Origin: Pochonia chlamydosporia 170
Taxonomy: Eukaryota; Ascomycota; Sordariomycetes; Hypocreales; Clavicipitaceae
Reading direction: 5' to 3'
Length of the DNA stretch: 64,000 nucleotides
NCBI RefSeq assembly: GCF_001653235.2
Contig: NW_019154060.1
Coordinates: 45,766 to 109,765, forward strand
Shown: positions 22,053 to 34,545 of the stretch, one piece after another
Layout: the number at the start of each line of letters is the position of its first letter
Numbering within the stretch: the stretch's first letter is position 1
The notes under the pieces: model-generated
Database searches by the model: none
Told to the model about the DNA's origin: nothing
What the model saw: only the letters and a program-made list of their open reading frames with translations
Program-made: the position numbers and the translations under genes

Positions 22053-22405
22053 AATGTACAGTCGGACCCTCAAATGCCTTACTAAATATGTGCTGAGAAA
22101 AGGAAGTCATGATCAAATTACAAAGGTTTAGAAGTCAATTTCTATCTAATCTTCCCCCCATCCACCCTTAAAATTCTCATTGCTTTTTAACTCTCGCCTT
22201 GCGCTTTCATGACCAGTCGTACATCTGGGATACCCCTAGGCGCCATCGCCAATAAACGGCCCCCAATGCAAGCCACTGTCAGAAGTGGGTGCCACCAGAG
22301 ACTATTTCCAACGTAAAAAAGGCTTGGTTGCAAATACCCTTAAGCCATGCAGCATATCATCGCGCACTCTAATATATATATATATTTTTCCACTTCCACC
22401 TCAAG
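22053..22405. other. Upstream region of MYND gene and left flank of Helitron A
   Basis: No gene is seen. A short TA dinucleotide run lies at about 22371-22385, just before the putative Helitron A edge. Promoter elements for the divergently placed MYND gene would be expected in the left part, but none is distinctive. Confidence 0.4.
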
Positions 22406-22449
22406 CTTTCGTTCCTCAAGGCGCTTTGCGCAACCCCACGTGGGGTTGC
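22406..22449. repeat. Helitron-edge word followed by GCGC hairpin and 20-bp perfect palindrome
   Basis: CTTTCGTTCCTCAAGGC (22406-22422) is followed by GCGC-TTT-GCGC. That runs straight into a perfect palindrome, GCAACCCCAC/GTGGGGTTGC (22430-22449). Dense palindromes next to a shared word suggest an element terminus. Confidence 0.6.
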
Positions 22450-22913
22450 CTCTCCTGTGATCTGATTGGTCCAGAATTTGTATGGTCCAATTCAAAATGA
22501 GGCGCAACTGGAGAAAGCTGCCCAAAAAGTGGTCCTAACGGCAGCCCCTGAATTGTCTACAATTTGCTTCGCTTGAGAACCTTCATTCACGCAACTCCTC
22601 TTCACGTCTTTCATGGCACATGAGTTCTGAGTCTAGTTATTCACGGGCTCGAGCCTATTCGGTTTCTATTGTCTGTGCCCGCTGTGGCGAGAAGAAACCG
22701 ACGGGGGACTTCGTAAGCAAACGAAAATCTGTTGGTAACACCAAGAACTGCCTGGACTGTCGTAACCAGCGCAACTCTCATGTTAGCTCTGTCTCCTCAA
22801 GCCAAAAGACATTCAGCGCCAACTAAGTGAAGCGTTCCAGATCCAGGGACGCGATTCAGACGTTGAAGCACCTCGCTGTCAGCCCTTCTTCAAATGAGAG
22901 TCCTACTCTGAAG

Positions 22914-25603
22914 CAGGCTTGTCAGCAATATTAGCTTATCAATCAATATATTGATAACTATCAATATTTTCAAAATTATCAATATCAATGTTGTTCTTAT
23001 CAATCAATACTTATCAATCAATATCATGTGACACCGCGAACTCGCGTTTTTCGCGTCTTTCCTGGCGCGTCTGAAGTTCTGCCTTGAGTCTCCTATCGTG
23101 TTCCTCAATCACCATAATTACTTCAAGCTTTTGCTATGGCTTCTGGAAATTTCTCCAATCGGTCTATAAGAAGCCCCTCTTCCTCCACGCCCTCCACTCC
23201 ACAGACACCTACTCCTAATGCATTCTCCTTCCTCAACAGCCGTCCTCCCAAACCTGACCGTGCTCGAGAAGACATCATCTTAAAACAAAGAAAAAGACGT
23301 GCTGAGGACGTCTGGGACCACTTTCGAAAGCCACAAGAGGACGAAGACAAGAGAGGAAAGGATGGACAGTCATTAATGTACTGCAAAATTTGCAATGGAA
23401 GGTGGTCTACTGCGATTACGACAAATGCACGTGGCCATCTTGCGAACAAGCATCAAATATACATTGAGGTTGCAGAGCCAAAGGGCAAGAAACCACGCCA
23501 ATTAGCCCTCGATATCTCGTTTCAAAATGCTACACAGAAGCTAGCGGAAAGGGACAGTTTCGAGTTGAGAGAGAAGCTCCGCAACGCTATTGACAGGGAC
23601 GCTTTTTATGAAGCACAGATCCAGCTCATTACTCGCCGCCGGATGGCATTTAATTGTGTTGAATGGGCTGAATATCAAGCACTCCTCATGTCTATTAACC
23701 CAGAAGTCGAAAGCCTCCTTGTCGAATCACATTCAAGCATCCCAATCCATATTGAGCGCAGCTTCCGCAAGCATTATGGAACCGTCAAGAGCCGGCTCCA
23801 AAATGCTAGGTCTCAAATTCACTATAGTATCGATCTCTGGAAATCACCAAACCGCAAATCATTCCTCGGCATTTGCGCACAATTCGTTGATAATGAGTAC
23901 GTTCTTCGAAAGGCGCTGTTGGCACTTCCACAGTGCCGCTTTTCACATAGTGGTGAGACAATGGCAGCCCACATTCTTGATGCGATCAAAGCTTATGAGA
24001 TTGCCGAAAATACTGGATATATTGTTGGGGATAATGCTTCAAGTAATGACACTTGTGTTGCGGCCATTGGAAGAGAGCTTATCAAACTGGGAATTGAATT
24101 TGATGGGAAGAAGCGCCGTATTCGTTGTTGTGGTCACATCATCAATCTCTCTCTTGAAGCCTTTCTTTTTGCAAGCACTGTCGAAGCACTCGAAGCTGCT
24201 ATCGAGGCTGCAAAGGAAGAGGCAGACCTCACCATTGTAGAGGCATTACAAGAACAACTTCGAGAAAAGCAAGGTAAGAAAGGCAAGAAGAAACGACTGG
24301 GTGATGAGGCTGGATGGCAGTCAATCAGTGCACTCAGTAATCTCCATACTATCGCCGTCTTCATTCGCTCCTCATCGATCCTTTCAGATGAATGGGAGAC
24401 ATTAGCCGGCAAAACGTTAGGCATTGATAATGTCACCCGATGGAATTCATGGTTTAATCTCATTAAAACAGCGGTTGAGAAGCAAGCAAAGTTGATGATC
24501 TTCTGTCAAAACCATCATAAAGAACTTGGACCAGCAGTTCTCTCGCCTCAAGATTGGGAGACTCTTAAAATTACTCTGGAGTTCTTACAGCCCTTCTCTC
24601 AAGCGACGCTTATTCAAGAGTCAAAATGGTCATCTCTTGATCAGGCACTCTGGACGATGGATGTACTGTTTAAGCATTACGAGCAAGCGAAGGTACGCTG
24701 TAACAAGTATTAACTCATTAGTATGTTGCTAATAGATAATACAGGCCAAGTACGCCCATAACTCCCATATAGTCAACTCCATCAATATGGGCTGGTACGT
24801 ACTTGACAAGTATTACAAATGTTCTGACGAAGCTCCCGCCTACACTACTGCTCTCCTCCTCCACCCTATGCGCCGAAAAAAGTATATTGACCTTCATTGG
24901 GATCCATCTTGGTGTGGGCCAGCCCTCAGAGCAGCGAGGGAGGTCTGGGCAAAGTACAAAGATCTGCCACTTCAAGAAAATGCAAACCGGGGGGCGAACG
25001 GCAGCCATGAGCTCTCAGAGTTTGACAAGCTTGCGCAAGAGCTTGATGTTACTGAGGATGACGGTGAGGATGAATTTGAGAAGTTCGTTACATCGTCGCC
25101 ACATAAGATTACCTGCTCCCCTTTACAATGGTGGTGTAAAGAAGAACAGAGATTGGAGTACCCTCGTCTCCACAAAATGGCTATTGACATTCTCTCTATC
25201 CCGCCAATGTCAGACGAGGCAGAACGTGTCTTTTCAGGTGTTAGACGTACAATCTCTTGGGATAGGGCAAGGCTAGGCGCTTGGATTGTGGAGATGACAG
25301 AGCTTTTAGGGAATTGGAATAAGAATGATCTTATTCGAGTTCTGCATGTACTAACTGGCGAAGATGATGAGGTAATTAGCTTTTCAGAGACTGGCGGCAA
25401 TGAAATTGACATCGTCGGCGGTGACGACTCGTCACAGTAATGATACTAATGAATACCTGGACTGCTGCAACACTATCGTGATGGAGGCGAAAATCACTGG
25501 CTTCTTATCAATAATTATCAATATCAATATCAATATTGGGTAAATCCTCGATATCAATATCAATGCTAGCCTTATCAATCAATATTGATTGCTGACAAGC
25601 CTG
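22914..25603 (+). mobile_element. hAT-2: complete autonomous hAT element
   Basis: The ends are inverted repeats CAGGCTTGTCAGCAAT..ATTGCTGACAAGCCTG (16 bp, perfect). They are flanked by a perfect 8-bp duplication, ctctgaag (22906-22913 and 25604-25611). About 90 bases inside each end are dense in tatcaat/attgata words, likely transposase-binding sites. The element is 2,690 bp and contains one intact two-exon transposase. The insertion lies in exon 2 of the Helitron A gene; removing it with one duplication copy restores the reading frame. Confidence 0.95.
23136..25440 (+). CDS. hAT-2 transposase (two exons, about 750 residues, apparently intact)
   Basis: Exon 1 (23136-24692) opens with a serine/proline-rich leader and a BED-type finger (MYCKICNGRW...GHLANKH, about residues 80-110). 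The catalytic core follows: SIDLWKSPNRKSFLG, TGYIVGDNASSNDTC and RIRCCGHIINLSLEAF. A 52-nt intron (24693-24744; GTACGC..ATACAG) joins exon 2 (24745-25440), with GWYVLDKYYKCSDEAPAY and the dimerisation block MAIDILSIPPMSDEAERVFSG. The tail is acidic (GGDDSSQ). Both exons are open, the phase is 0 at the junction, and the length is normal for fungal hAT transposases. With the perfect ends this is a good candidate for an active copy. Confidence 0.92.
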
Positions 25604-28600
25604 CTCTGAAGAGAACTGAAGAAGATGCCGGTCTATCGCCTCCAAATGACAGATCCGGAACCCAGCCTACATCGTCGGAGGGGTCACGGCAATGTCATAC
25701 AGCGAGGACGTTATTTGAATCCTCGATTAGCCAGCCGCGTGTAGAGCTTGGAACGCCATTGCCGCCGACCCAACGAAGCTCAGGGCTCTTCCGGACACTG
25801 GCTCCCTCACTCCCCGCACAGCGAACGAGCCATCGGATGGTCCCACTGTCTGATCCAGCTACTATCCGAAGCAGCACAACCAGTGTGGATCACGCTTACT
25901 TGGCAACTAGATACCGCAAAGGGGGGAAGGACTCGCAAGATAACCCTTCCACAGCCTGGGCGAGGGTCAAACTGGCCGCTATCCAGCGCGACCATCGTTC
26001 GCGACGCCGTGTAGGGGAAACTGTATCACTGACGCCCACCGCAGCTCAGCTGGGCAACTCTCCAGGTTCGGAAGTTGCTGGAGAAGGTATCTACCACTGT
26101 GCTGCGGCTGGCAGTAGGTTCTTCCGACTGACCATGAAAAATAGATGCGAACCATGATGGACTACGGACTCCTAGGTTTCAAGGTGGGGGCATGATATCT
26201 AAGGACAGAGACGACGGGGCCTAGTTCTCAGAGTCCCACATTGACGCCGAGGACTATGCCAACATACTTCTCTCGCCCGCTCGACCACGCAGGTATCTCG
26301 AGCAATTGGGGATCGAGCCGGATTCCGAACCGGGTGAGGAAGACGAGGACGGTGACAGGGACAATGATTCTGTGGATAGAAGCCCTCTTCGCCGTCGGCC
26401 GCTGCAGCCGTCCGCAAAGTTAAGGCGAGGCCGCCGTGGTCCCGCTCCAGGAACAGGGGGCCGGCCAAGAAGGTCTCGGAGGGAATCAGGAACACGATCG
26501 TCGAAACCGCAACGACGTCTTCGGAGTCCAGTGATAATTCCACCGGAAGAATTGGCGGTCTTCCATGCACAAGATTCGGTGTGGAATGGCGACCTCGATG
26601 CTTGCGCCTTGACCGACCGTGATAAAACCACCCTGCGCGAGTTCTGGACTAAACTTGACAATGACCAGATGGAATACTGCAGCCGATGCCGCGAGTGTTG
26701 GTTTCAGATGGAAATAGATTATGACGGTATTTGCTCGCGTTACTATCGGAAGGATGAAAAGCGTGCCCCCGACGAGCCTCATTTCTTCTCTGCCGAAAAT
26801 CAACTTGACTTTGGCCCGGTACCGGCCCGATTGCCCGAGCTCACGCCTACAGAGGAATCATTGATTGCTCGCGTCCACGTCCACGTGAACATCATGCTGG
26901 TGCGAGGGCAGCAGTACAAGTATCGAGGGCATGTCGTTCACTTTCTTCGCGAAGTTGGCTTGGTGTACAACCAGCTCCCGCTCTTGCCCCCGGAGTTGAA
27001 CACGGTGTTGCTGCGTCCTGCCAACACGTCTTCACACGCCAATCTCAGCCGGCAATTTACCCGCCAGTTTCGTGTGCGCCGCCAAGCGGTTATGATATGG
27101 CTTAACTACCTCCGCCATCATCATCCCGGCTATCGATGCATCGTCATCGACGATGAGCGACTGAGCCAACTGCCCGAGGACGGCAATGTGGTGGACGCCA
27201 TCCCGCAAAGTCAGGTGGAAGCTGCCGATGTGGGACCGGAGGAGCATCAGGAGGCAGAGCCTGATCTAGAGGACGCGGCTGCTGTGCCTGACCTGTTGGC
27301 CAAGGACACAGAGCTCGATGCCCTGCGGTCTATTCTCGCTGGCGAACCAGAAGCGAATGCAAGGCTTCCTCTTGCCACAGGCACCCAGGGGCGGACGCAG
27401 CACGAGCTGCGGCTCCCGCATATACGGCACACACCGATCAATGAGTTCAATCGCTCTCATGCCCTGCTCTCCTTCGCATTCCCCGGCCTCTTTCCAGACG
27501 GCAGAGCCGACTTTGTGGAGCCTCGCTTGCGGTCGATTGAGTACAAGGATTACATCGAGCACGCGATGCGGTGGCACGACGGGCGTTTTGCACGGCATCC
27601 GACCTTCCGTTTTGTGGCATTCAACACCCTGATGCGGTCCCAAGCACCGGCGCGGTCGAAATTCTTTGTGAAGCAACATGATGGCACTCGAGAACCGCTC
27701 ACGCGAGACCAGCTTATTCAGGCACTCGAACACAGCGAGGATCCCGAGGCGCAGGTGCTGGTCAACTCGATCACAAGGCATGCGGTGTCGATTCGCGGTA
27801 CGCGACCCTTTTGGAACAGAAAGAGGCAGGACCTCGAAGCGTATGCCTACAGCCTGGGCTGCCCTGGCGCATTTATTACATTTAGCCCGGCCGACTTGCA
27901 CTGGCGGAGCCTCTACCAACACATGCCCCGATATGGAGAATGGCTGCGAGCGTCCGAGCCGGGAAGGATGGCATTGTCACGACACCTATTGCGTCAGAAC
28001 CCTCACATTGCTGCTTTCCACTTCTACCGCCGATACTGCTTCTTTCGAGATATCGTGTTGCGTAAGAAGTTCAACGTCACGGATTACTGGGATCGGTATA
28101 AATGGCAAGGGCGTGGTAGCCCGCACAATCACGGTCTGTACTGGATGCCGGAGAGCCCGGCCGCCGACATGGAGGACGAAGCTGCTCGTGACATATTTGC
28201 ACGCACGTGGGGCTTCCACATCACGGCCGTGAACCCGGAACCCCGTAGAACTGTGCCTCAGGGGGAGGGTAATCCGCTGAGCGTAGATCCGCTGGGCGTG
28301 GAGATGACATTCCTGCGGCTCTCGCAAATTGTCAACCGCTGTCAGCGCCACGGGTGCAATACCACGTATTGCTTGCGTGTCAGAAAAGGAAGCGGTGACC
28401 TGGCCAGGGACATGGAAGGAGCTGCTGCCGATATTGAGGCGGCCAACGAGTCGAATCCCGAAAGGGAGTGCCGTTTTGACTTTCCCCGTGCCTTGCGGGA
28501 ACTGGCCGCGGTCATCAGGAAGGAAGGCAAGTCGTACTACATCTTCGAGGCGGCCCGCAACGACAACCTCATGAACCACTTCAACCCTGCCATCATTCTG

Positions 28601-30795
28601 GGATGGCTGGCCAACATTGACGTATCTCCATGCACCAGCTTACAAGCAGTCATTACATACGCTGCCAAGTATTGCAGCAAATCGGAGAAGAAGACCGAGC
28701 CTTACTGTAAGCTTGCAGACCAGGTTTTGCCGCACACGGCACACCATCAACCCTTATTGTCCTTCTCCTCTCGTCTTATGAATAAGTTGATTGCCGAGAG
28801 AGATTACTCAGCGCAGGAAATTTCCCACTTGCTGCTCAACATCCCTCTGCAGGAAGGGACTCGGATGGTTGTGTACGTCGACTGCCGCCCGTTGGAGCAG
28901 CATGTGCGGTCGTACCGTGTCGACGATGACGTGAGTGAGGCTGTGGGCAGCTACCGGAAATATCTGCAGAGAAATGACCAGCATGAGAGTATTACTTATC
29001 TCGAGTATTTGCAATCGTACAATCTCAAGACGTGGAGGAGACTCGGTGCGAACGCGAAGAAGAGGGTTCTGTCCTACTTTCCTCGCTACAGACCTCTGGA
29101 AGCTTCAGCCCAGTTTCATGACTTCTGCCGTGTCAAGTTGATGATGGCCCATCCGCATCGCTCACCGGAGGGTTTGCTTGCTGTGGACGGGCAGTGGTTT
29201 GAGTCCTTTGTTGAAGCGTACCAGTGCTGCCGGCAGCGACACCATTTCCATGAGGACGACCATTATGGGGAGGTGGGAACAAGCGAGCTCCAGGCAGAGG
29301 ACGATGAGTTTGAGCAGGAGGCGCATGAAGAGCCCATCGCAGAGGAAGACTGGCATGAACTGGCTCGCATGCTGCCAGACTGACCGCTGGAGGAAGAAGA
29401 CATCGACGTACTTGGCCGGCGAGATATCGACGTGAATTATGACTGGACTCCTCACGTTGGACGGTATACCGATGATGGTATTCTCACCGGCAACTACTGG
29501 AAGCAACGCAAAGCGGGAAACCCCCTTGACCTTGATGTGGATCATCAGCCCTTGGAAGCCCGCGGTTCCTTAAATCGAGAGCAGCGCCTAGTGTACGATA
29601 CGGTGATGGACCACTTTCTGAATCAGGAACCTTCCCAGCTGTTACTCCATGTGGATGGTGGCGGTGGCACGGGTAAGTCATATCTCATCAACCTGCTCTC
29701 GGCGCATCTCCAGGCCGCGACTTGCGGGAGAAGGACACCTGTCTGGCGTGCCGCACCGACGGGCGTCGCGGGGAATCAGATATCAGGCACCACTTTGCAC
29801 TCGCTGCTTCACCTCCCGATCAACAAGGACTTTAGGCCGCTCTCCACCATCGACAAGGCCGAGCTCCAGAAGAAGCTGAAGGATATTCAATACCTGATTA
29901 TCGCCGAGAAAAGCATGCTGGGACTGCGCCAGCTATCCTGGATCGACGACCGTCTCCGCGAGGCGTTTCCGCATAGGAACGAGGAGTTCTTTGGTGGACT
30001 CAATATCCTTTTGGTGGGCGACTTTTTTCAGCTTCCTCCTGTTCTGCAGAAACCGCTTTACTACGACAAAGAGGTGCAGGGAATAGAGATCAAGGGAAGG
30101 AACGCGTATATGCGCTTTGATAAGACTGTCTTCCTGAGCATTGTTCAGCGGCAGTGCGGCGATGACCAGGCGGCCTTTCGCAAGGCTCTCGGTGAACTGC
30201 GGCTGCTCCAACTATCTTTAGAGTCCTGGAAACTTCTCTCTGGCCGCGTGCAGGCAAAGCTAGACGATCAAGAGGTCGCCAGTTTCGCCGACGCCTTGCG
30301 GGTATACGCCACGAAAGACCGGGTGTACGAATATAATCATTACCACCTTGACCGTCTCGGCCGGCCAGTCATTCAGGTCAAGGCTAAGAACGTCGGCCCC
30401 GGTGCGGCTGCTGCTCCGGACGACAAGGCGGGTAACCTTGCGAAACAGGTCCCTGTATGCATTGGCGCCCGTCTGATGTTGACGTGCAACCTCTGGCAAC
30501 AAGTTGGCCTCTGCAACGGCGCTCGTGGCACAGTGTACGACATTGGCTGGGCACCTGGGGCTGACCCCATCCGAGACCAACCGTGTGTAATCATGATGGA
30601 GTTTGACAAATACTCTGGACCGGCGTTCCTGACCACCGCGGATGGCAGGAAGATCGTTCTGATTCTGCCAGTAGACAGGGACTTCCTCGTTGGAGCCACA
30701 CTTTGCACTCGCACTCAGTTTCCCCTGATCGTATGCTACGCCATTACGGTTCATAAGTCGCAGAGCATCACGGAAGACAGGATTGTGACAGATCT

Positions 30796-30848
30796 ATTCT
30801 ACCGCTTGCACCACTGCTCTAAGATGCAAGGGGTGACATAGTATTTGT
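30796..30848 (+). repeat. Helitron 3' terminal block (copy A)
   Basis: ATTCTACC, a hairpin arm, GCTTGCACCAC, TGCAAGGGG and TGACATAGTATTT match the block downstream of copy B base for base except for about six changes. The left hairpin arm has one mismatch here (ACCGCTTGCA). Similarity to B stops just after TAGTATTT, which marks the likely element end. Confidence 0.7.
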
Positions 30849-31305
30849 ATGAAATGAACTCGTCTTTTCTGCCTTTCTTCCAGGTACAAGACTGGAGGTT
30901 TGACAAGTGGAACTTTATCTGCAACCGGTAGGCGATGCTGCATGATGTAGCCTGCATCATGTTCTACGCCGCTGGCCGTCGCATCATCGTTGCTGGTTTC
31001 AACCGAGCTCGCTTGAATCAGGCCAATCCTTCATTGTAACGAATTCTTAAGCCAGACTACTGTTTTAGATTGAATGTTCAAGTCGGCAGCATAAATCGCT
31101 AACGTTCTGCTGTTTTACGCCCACACCCTCCGCCTGTGGAAAAAGACGAATTAATCAAACGGCTCATAACTATTAGTTAAGTGCCAACATCCTGTCAATT
31201 CGTTCGCCATTGAATTCAGCTCTTCGTGTTTTTATTTCGGAAGCTTATATAGGCACAGCCCTTGAGAGGCCATTGCACCTAGTCTGCGAAGACGAGTGAG
31301 ATAGT
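30849..31305 (+). other. Right flank of Helitron A; weak coding-like patch at 30885-31039
   Basis: A pyrimidine tract ending TTCTTCCAG, a possible 3' splice site, is followed by VQDWRFDKWNFICNR, an in-frame TAG, and about 35 further sense codons. It may be the last exon of a host gene disrupted or captured by the Helitron. No product can be named. The rest to 31305 is unremarkable and AT-rich. Confidence 0.3.
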
Positions 31306-31555
31306 TGTCACGTTATGAGACTCATTGTTAACTAAGCTCGTTTTCAAAATCATTATTCTTGTTATTCTTTCTCGTTGTCCTTCTCTTGCCAGAGGGATTC
31401 ACGTCATTTATCTGAGTTCAGAAGCACAACTACCAGCCTTCTGATAAATTTCCAGGTGGTTGGCCAGCCTCTCATCTCCTGATATCTATGATTTTATGAC
31501 ATCTAGCAATTGCTCCAAGTTTGCTTGTTCTATCAACAGAGGCGGTTATCCGACA
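31306..31555 (+). mobile_element. Solo LTR, copy 2 of the TGTCACGTTATGAG family (core type I)
   Basis: It runs from TGTCACGTTATGAGACTC to GGTTATCCGACA. Its core has GCCAGAGGGATTCACGTC and CTCATCTCCTGATATC, the type I signature also found at 32248 and 38568. The flanks atagt and atcgc are not a clean duplication. Confidence 0.8.
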
Positions 31556-32247
31556 ATCGCGCCGCTCGAGGGAATGTGACGTCTGGCAACGTGTCGGAAT
31601 CCAGACAACCTCGGAATTTAAGGAACCAAAAAGATAATAATCTTCTAAGCCAAGTCGAATTATGGGGGTCAACATGCTCAATACGCAAGATCCCGCAGCA
31701 CAAATAGCCTCGCCGACCAAGAACTCGTCCGCCAGCTCGAGAAAGTTGAAACTTAAAGAACAAGCTCAGTCAATCGTTCTATCTCTCGTGTCGGTGTTCA
31801 GGCTAAGCAGAAAAAATATTAATGATGTCGACGTCTCATCATCACTATCCACGCGACCAACAGAGGAGATTCGAGACGCATGGAAGCAAGGATCGAAAGT
31901 CTACACGCCAAGGCACAACACAGCTCTGTATTCTCCGGGCAAGGTGGCATACTCGCCTTACCAGCCGTTTACAACCTGTGCAGTAGTTGAATCCTGGTTG
32001 GTAACCCCACAGGAACGGAAACAGGCACACAAATTGGCGAGGAGGAACATGAGTCTTGAATTGGTCCAGGACATACACGATCAATGGTGATCAACGAACC
32101 TGCAGCGCAGGGAAAGGAACTTCGAATTAATTGCCATGTCATGATCAATTCTAGTTAGACAGATAAATTTTTCTTAACAGGACAGACTAAGACCCCGTTG
32201 CATGTTCCCGGTTTTGGTGCGCAGTATCAGTCCGCTTGTCATGGTGA
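31556..32247. other. No recognised gene; one 142-codon open frame
   Basis: A frame at 31662-32090 is serine- and lysine-rich (for example NSSASSRKLKLKEQ, SPYQPFTTCAVVESW) with no signal peptide or known motif. It begins within 110 bases of the solo LTR. It could be a fragment of a host gene or chance. Confidence 0.3.
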
Positions 32248-32521
32248 TGCCACGTTATGAGACTCATAATTAGCTACGTCAATTTACGTTGCCGAACACA
32301 GGCAGGCTTTTTTGGTGAAAATTGTTGTTGTCCATTTCTGTCTTCCTTCTTTTGCCAGAGGGATTCACGTCATTTATCTGAGTTCAGCAGCCTAACTACC
32401 AGCCTTGATAAAATTTCAGGTGCCTGGCCAGCCTCTCGTCTCCTGATATCTATGATTTTATGTCATCCAGCAATTACTCCAAGTCTGCTTGTTCAATCAA
32501 CAGAGGCAGCCTTGTCCGACA
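32248..32521 (+). mobile_element. Solo LTR, copy 3 (core type I, edges eroded)
   Basis: The left end reads TGCCACGTTATGAGACTC and the right end CCTTGTCCGACA, each slightly mutated. The core matches copy 2 through the GCCAGAGGGATTCACGTC and CTCCTGATATCTATG words. No target duplication is visible. An extra segment near the left resembles the one after 38840. Confidence 0.75.
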
Positions 32522-34545
32522 CCATGACGGCTTCCACAGTTGTGCACTGGAAACGGACTCTAATACCAACCGTATCTAGCGACGAAATTATACTCAGAGC
32601 CAGCTACATAAACCTCAACTGGTCCTCCAAGTTTCTGCCTCTTAGCTCAACAGACTTCTTAGCAATCGACTGTATATCTTCATCACTCCTAGATATCTTT
32701 GTGCACTATCCCATTCCACGAATCCACACCATGAAGCTCATCTCCACTCTTCGTGTTATGCGCACCCTCGCAGTTTCTAGTAATTACTGCCATCAATGAG
32801 CTTCAGTCGCGCAGGAGCATCACCTCCGAGTCATGGCGTGAATTGCTAAAACAGTGTTATTCTATAAATATGGACTGGAACATATGCTTGTACGTGGCTG
32901 AGTCCGATGACCCAGTCTGTTTAACGTAGCCTGAGGTCTACGGCGCGCAATGGCCGGGCCTCTAGCTGAGAGGAAATGACGGCGTAACGGGCCACTAATT
33001 GAGATGTGGACTAGAGAACTGGAGTAACTTAGTACTTTAGATGCTGCAGGCATGCTCACGAGTGTCGCGCAAATGCCGATCGACAAGGGAGCTGCGTGCA
33101 TTTAAAGCACTATGGCGCAGCCTTGGACTGGTTATAAAACGATGATTGTTCTACTTTTAGTATAGCCATACTATGACAAGACAATACTTGCTACGTCTCT
33201 GGCTTTACCTTCAAAAGTGCAAAAGAGGTTATTAAAGCGCAGTTTCAGTTTCTCTTACCTTCGTATACCCGCTATGTCTTCCCTCCTATCTCGAAGGCTT
33301 TTTGATCACATAGTTACAAGCTTCTCGCTCATCCCGCAGCGAAATTCTGGGGCCACGACAGTGTCAAGGGGCACGGGACTTGTCAAGATCAGGTCGCTCA
33401 TTCAAAGGAAGCACAATATGCTATTGCAAATAAATGCTGCCTCAGTCAAGCAAACATGCGAGTGTGGCAAAGTGGCAATAGGAAATCGTATACTGCTGCG
33501 AAGCAGCAGTATTCCAATAAAGTATATAATTTCGTATATTCCACTCTTTTTTGTAGAAAATCAAGAGTCTCTCGTTGCCCGATTCACAGGGGATCTTCTG
33601 CCCATCGTCGTCCAGTTATGCAAACGAGTCGATGAAGTGTGACAATATCCATGCGAGTCAAGCAAAGCGACGTTGTTTCGATAATCAGAAACGGTAGTCG
33701 AGTGGGCAGCTTCAACATTGCCACTACCAAAGGCCCCATTTTGAAATCAACACTTACTAATTTACGCGCTCAAAGCGTTGCTATGCGGGTCATCAACGAT
33801 CAAGTGAGTTGGCTTCTTGACAGGAACGGGTTCCCGTTTCATCTTATTTGGCTCTATGGTGGTGTGCTTCATCCCTTGCAGTCCACCATACGATAGATGT
33901 GGGCGAAATTTATCGTTTGGAAGTTGTACGGATGTTGGATGTGCCGATTAATGCTGCTTGGTTTGTCTCGTGAATTGGTGATTAGGATGGGGCTGTTGTG
34001 TGACCGATGAGTTCGTGATTTGTGGATACGTTTCGCACGCATGCAACTACTATAAGCATCATCAGGTCTGTTGGATGACTCTCGTGAGATTGTAAGCCGT
34101 GACTACTCCTTTGGTTTGAGGGAATTATGCAAAGGGTCATATTATCCTCTATGTAACGCTGTCTTGGTGTCTATAATGACATCTTCTCTCCCATTTCTGC
34201 AACGGTCCTATTCCCCGTATCAAGTTACGAGCTAGATATCTTTGGACAGTGGATTTTTTGGTCCTTGGTTTTCTACATAACTAGATGGAATCTTCCTTCC
34301 TTTTATGGCTGTCTTGCAATTTAGTGAAAAGTAGCTGCCGAGATTTTCCTTCTAGTTACATCCGATAGTCCCTCAACATAATTGCTTTTTGTAGTCAATA
34401 TATTGAAGTTTCTTGTGTTGTAAATCCTGTTATTTAGTTGCATTTTTATCCGAAGATTCCGTGTTGTATTATTCTGTAATGACTGAAAATGGTATTATTA
34501 GATGTCCGTTGACACCCCGAGTCGTTGTGAAACTTGGTCGGCGTT
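32522..34545. other. Gene-poor stretch with unassigned open frames
   Basis: Open frames of 60-180 codons occur at 32257-32799 (mostly within the LTR), 33217-33642 and 33639-33896. None shows a domain, signal peptide or convincing intron. The section from about 34,100 is AT-rich. I see no repeat ends here. Confidence 0.35.

Larger units (their letters stand above)
22620..30840 (+). pseudogene. Helitron A zinc finger-Rep-helicase gene (three exons, broken)
   Basis: Exon 1 (22620-22781) encodes a four-cysteine finger, VCARCGEKKPTGDF...NCLDCR. Intron 1 (about 22782-22832) and intron 2 (about 26087-26144) have GT..AG ends and match introns at the same codons in copy B. Exon 2 is split by hAT-2. 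Exon 3 has the Rep part, with RGSPHNHGLYW (HUH, about 28,115-28,147) and ITYAAKYCSKSEK (paired tyrosines, about 28,655-28,690), then a helicase with Walker A GGGGTGKSY (about 29,657). Damage: TAG at 26222 (CAG in B), TGA at 29381, Walker B altered from IIDEKSM to IIAEKSM, and loss of everything after HKSQSITEDRIVTDL. It is inactive as it stands. Confidence 0.88.
22406..30848 (+). mobile_element. Helitron A (plus strand), interrupted by hAT-2
   Basis: This is the plus-strand copy of the family also seen as B and C. The left edge is taken at a CTTTCGTTCCTCAAGGC word shared with the 5' side of copy B. The right edge is taken at the 3' hairpin block shared with copy B. Without the 2,690-bp hAT-2 and one copy of its duplication the element is about 5.7 kb. 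Compared with B it lacks the last part of the helicase gene, which is joined directly to the terminal block. Confidence 0.75.

Noticed and set aside
27266..27922. 218-codon minus-strand frame
   Set aside because: It is antisense to the Rep region of Helitron A, and equivalent shadows occur in copy B.
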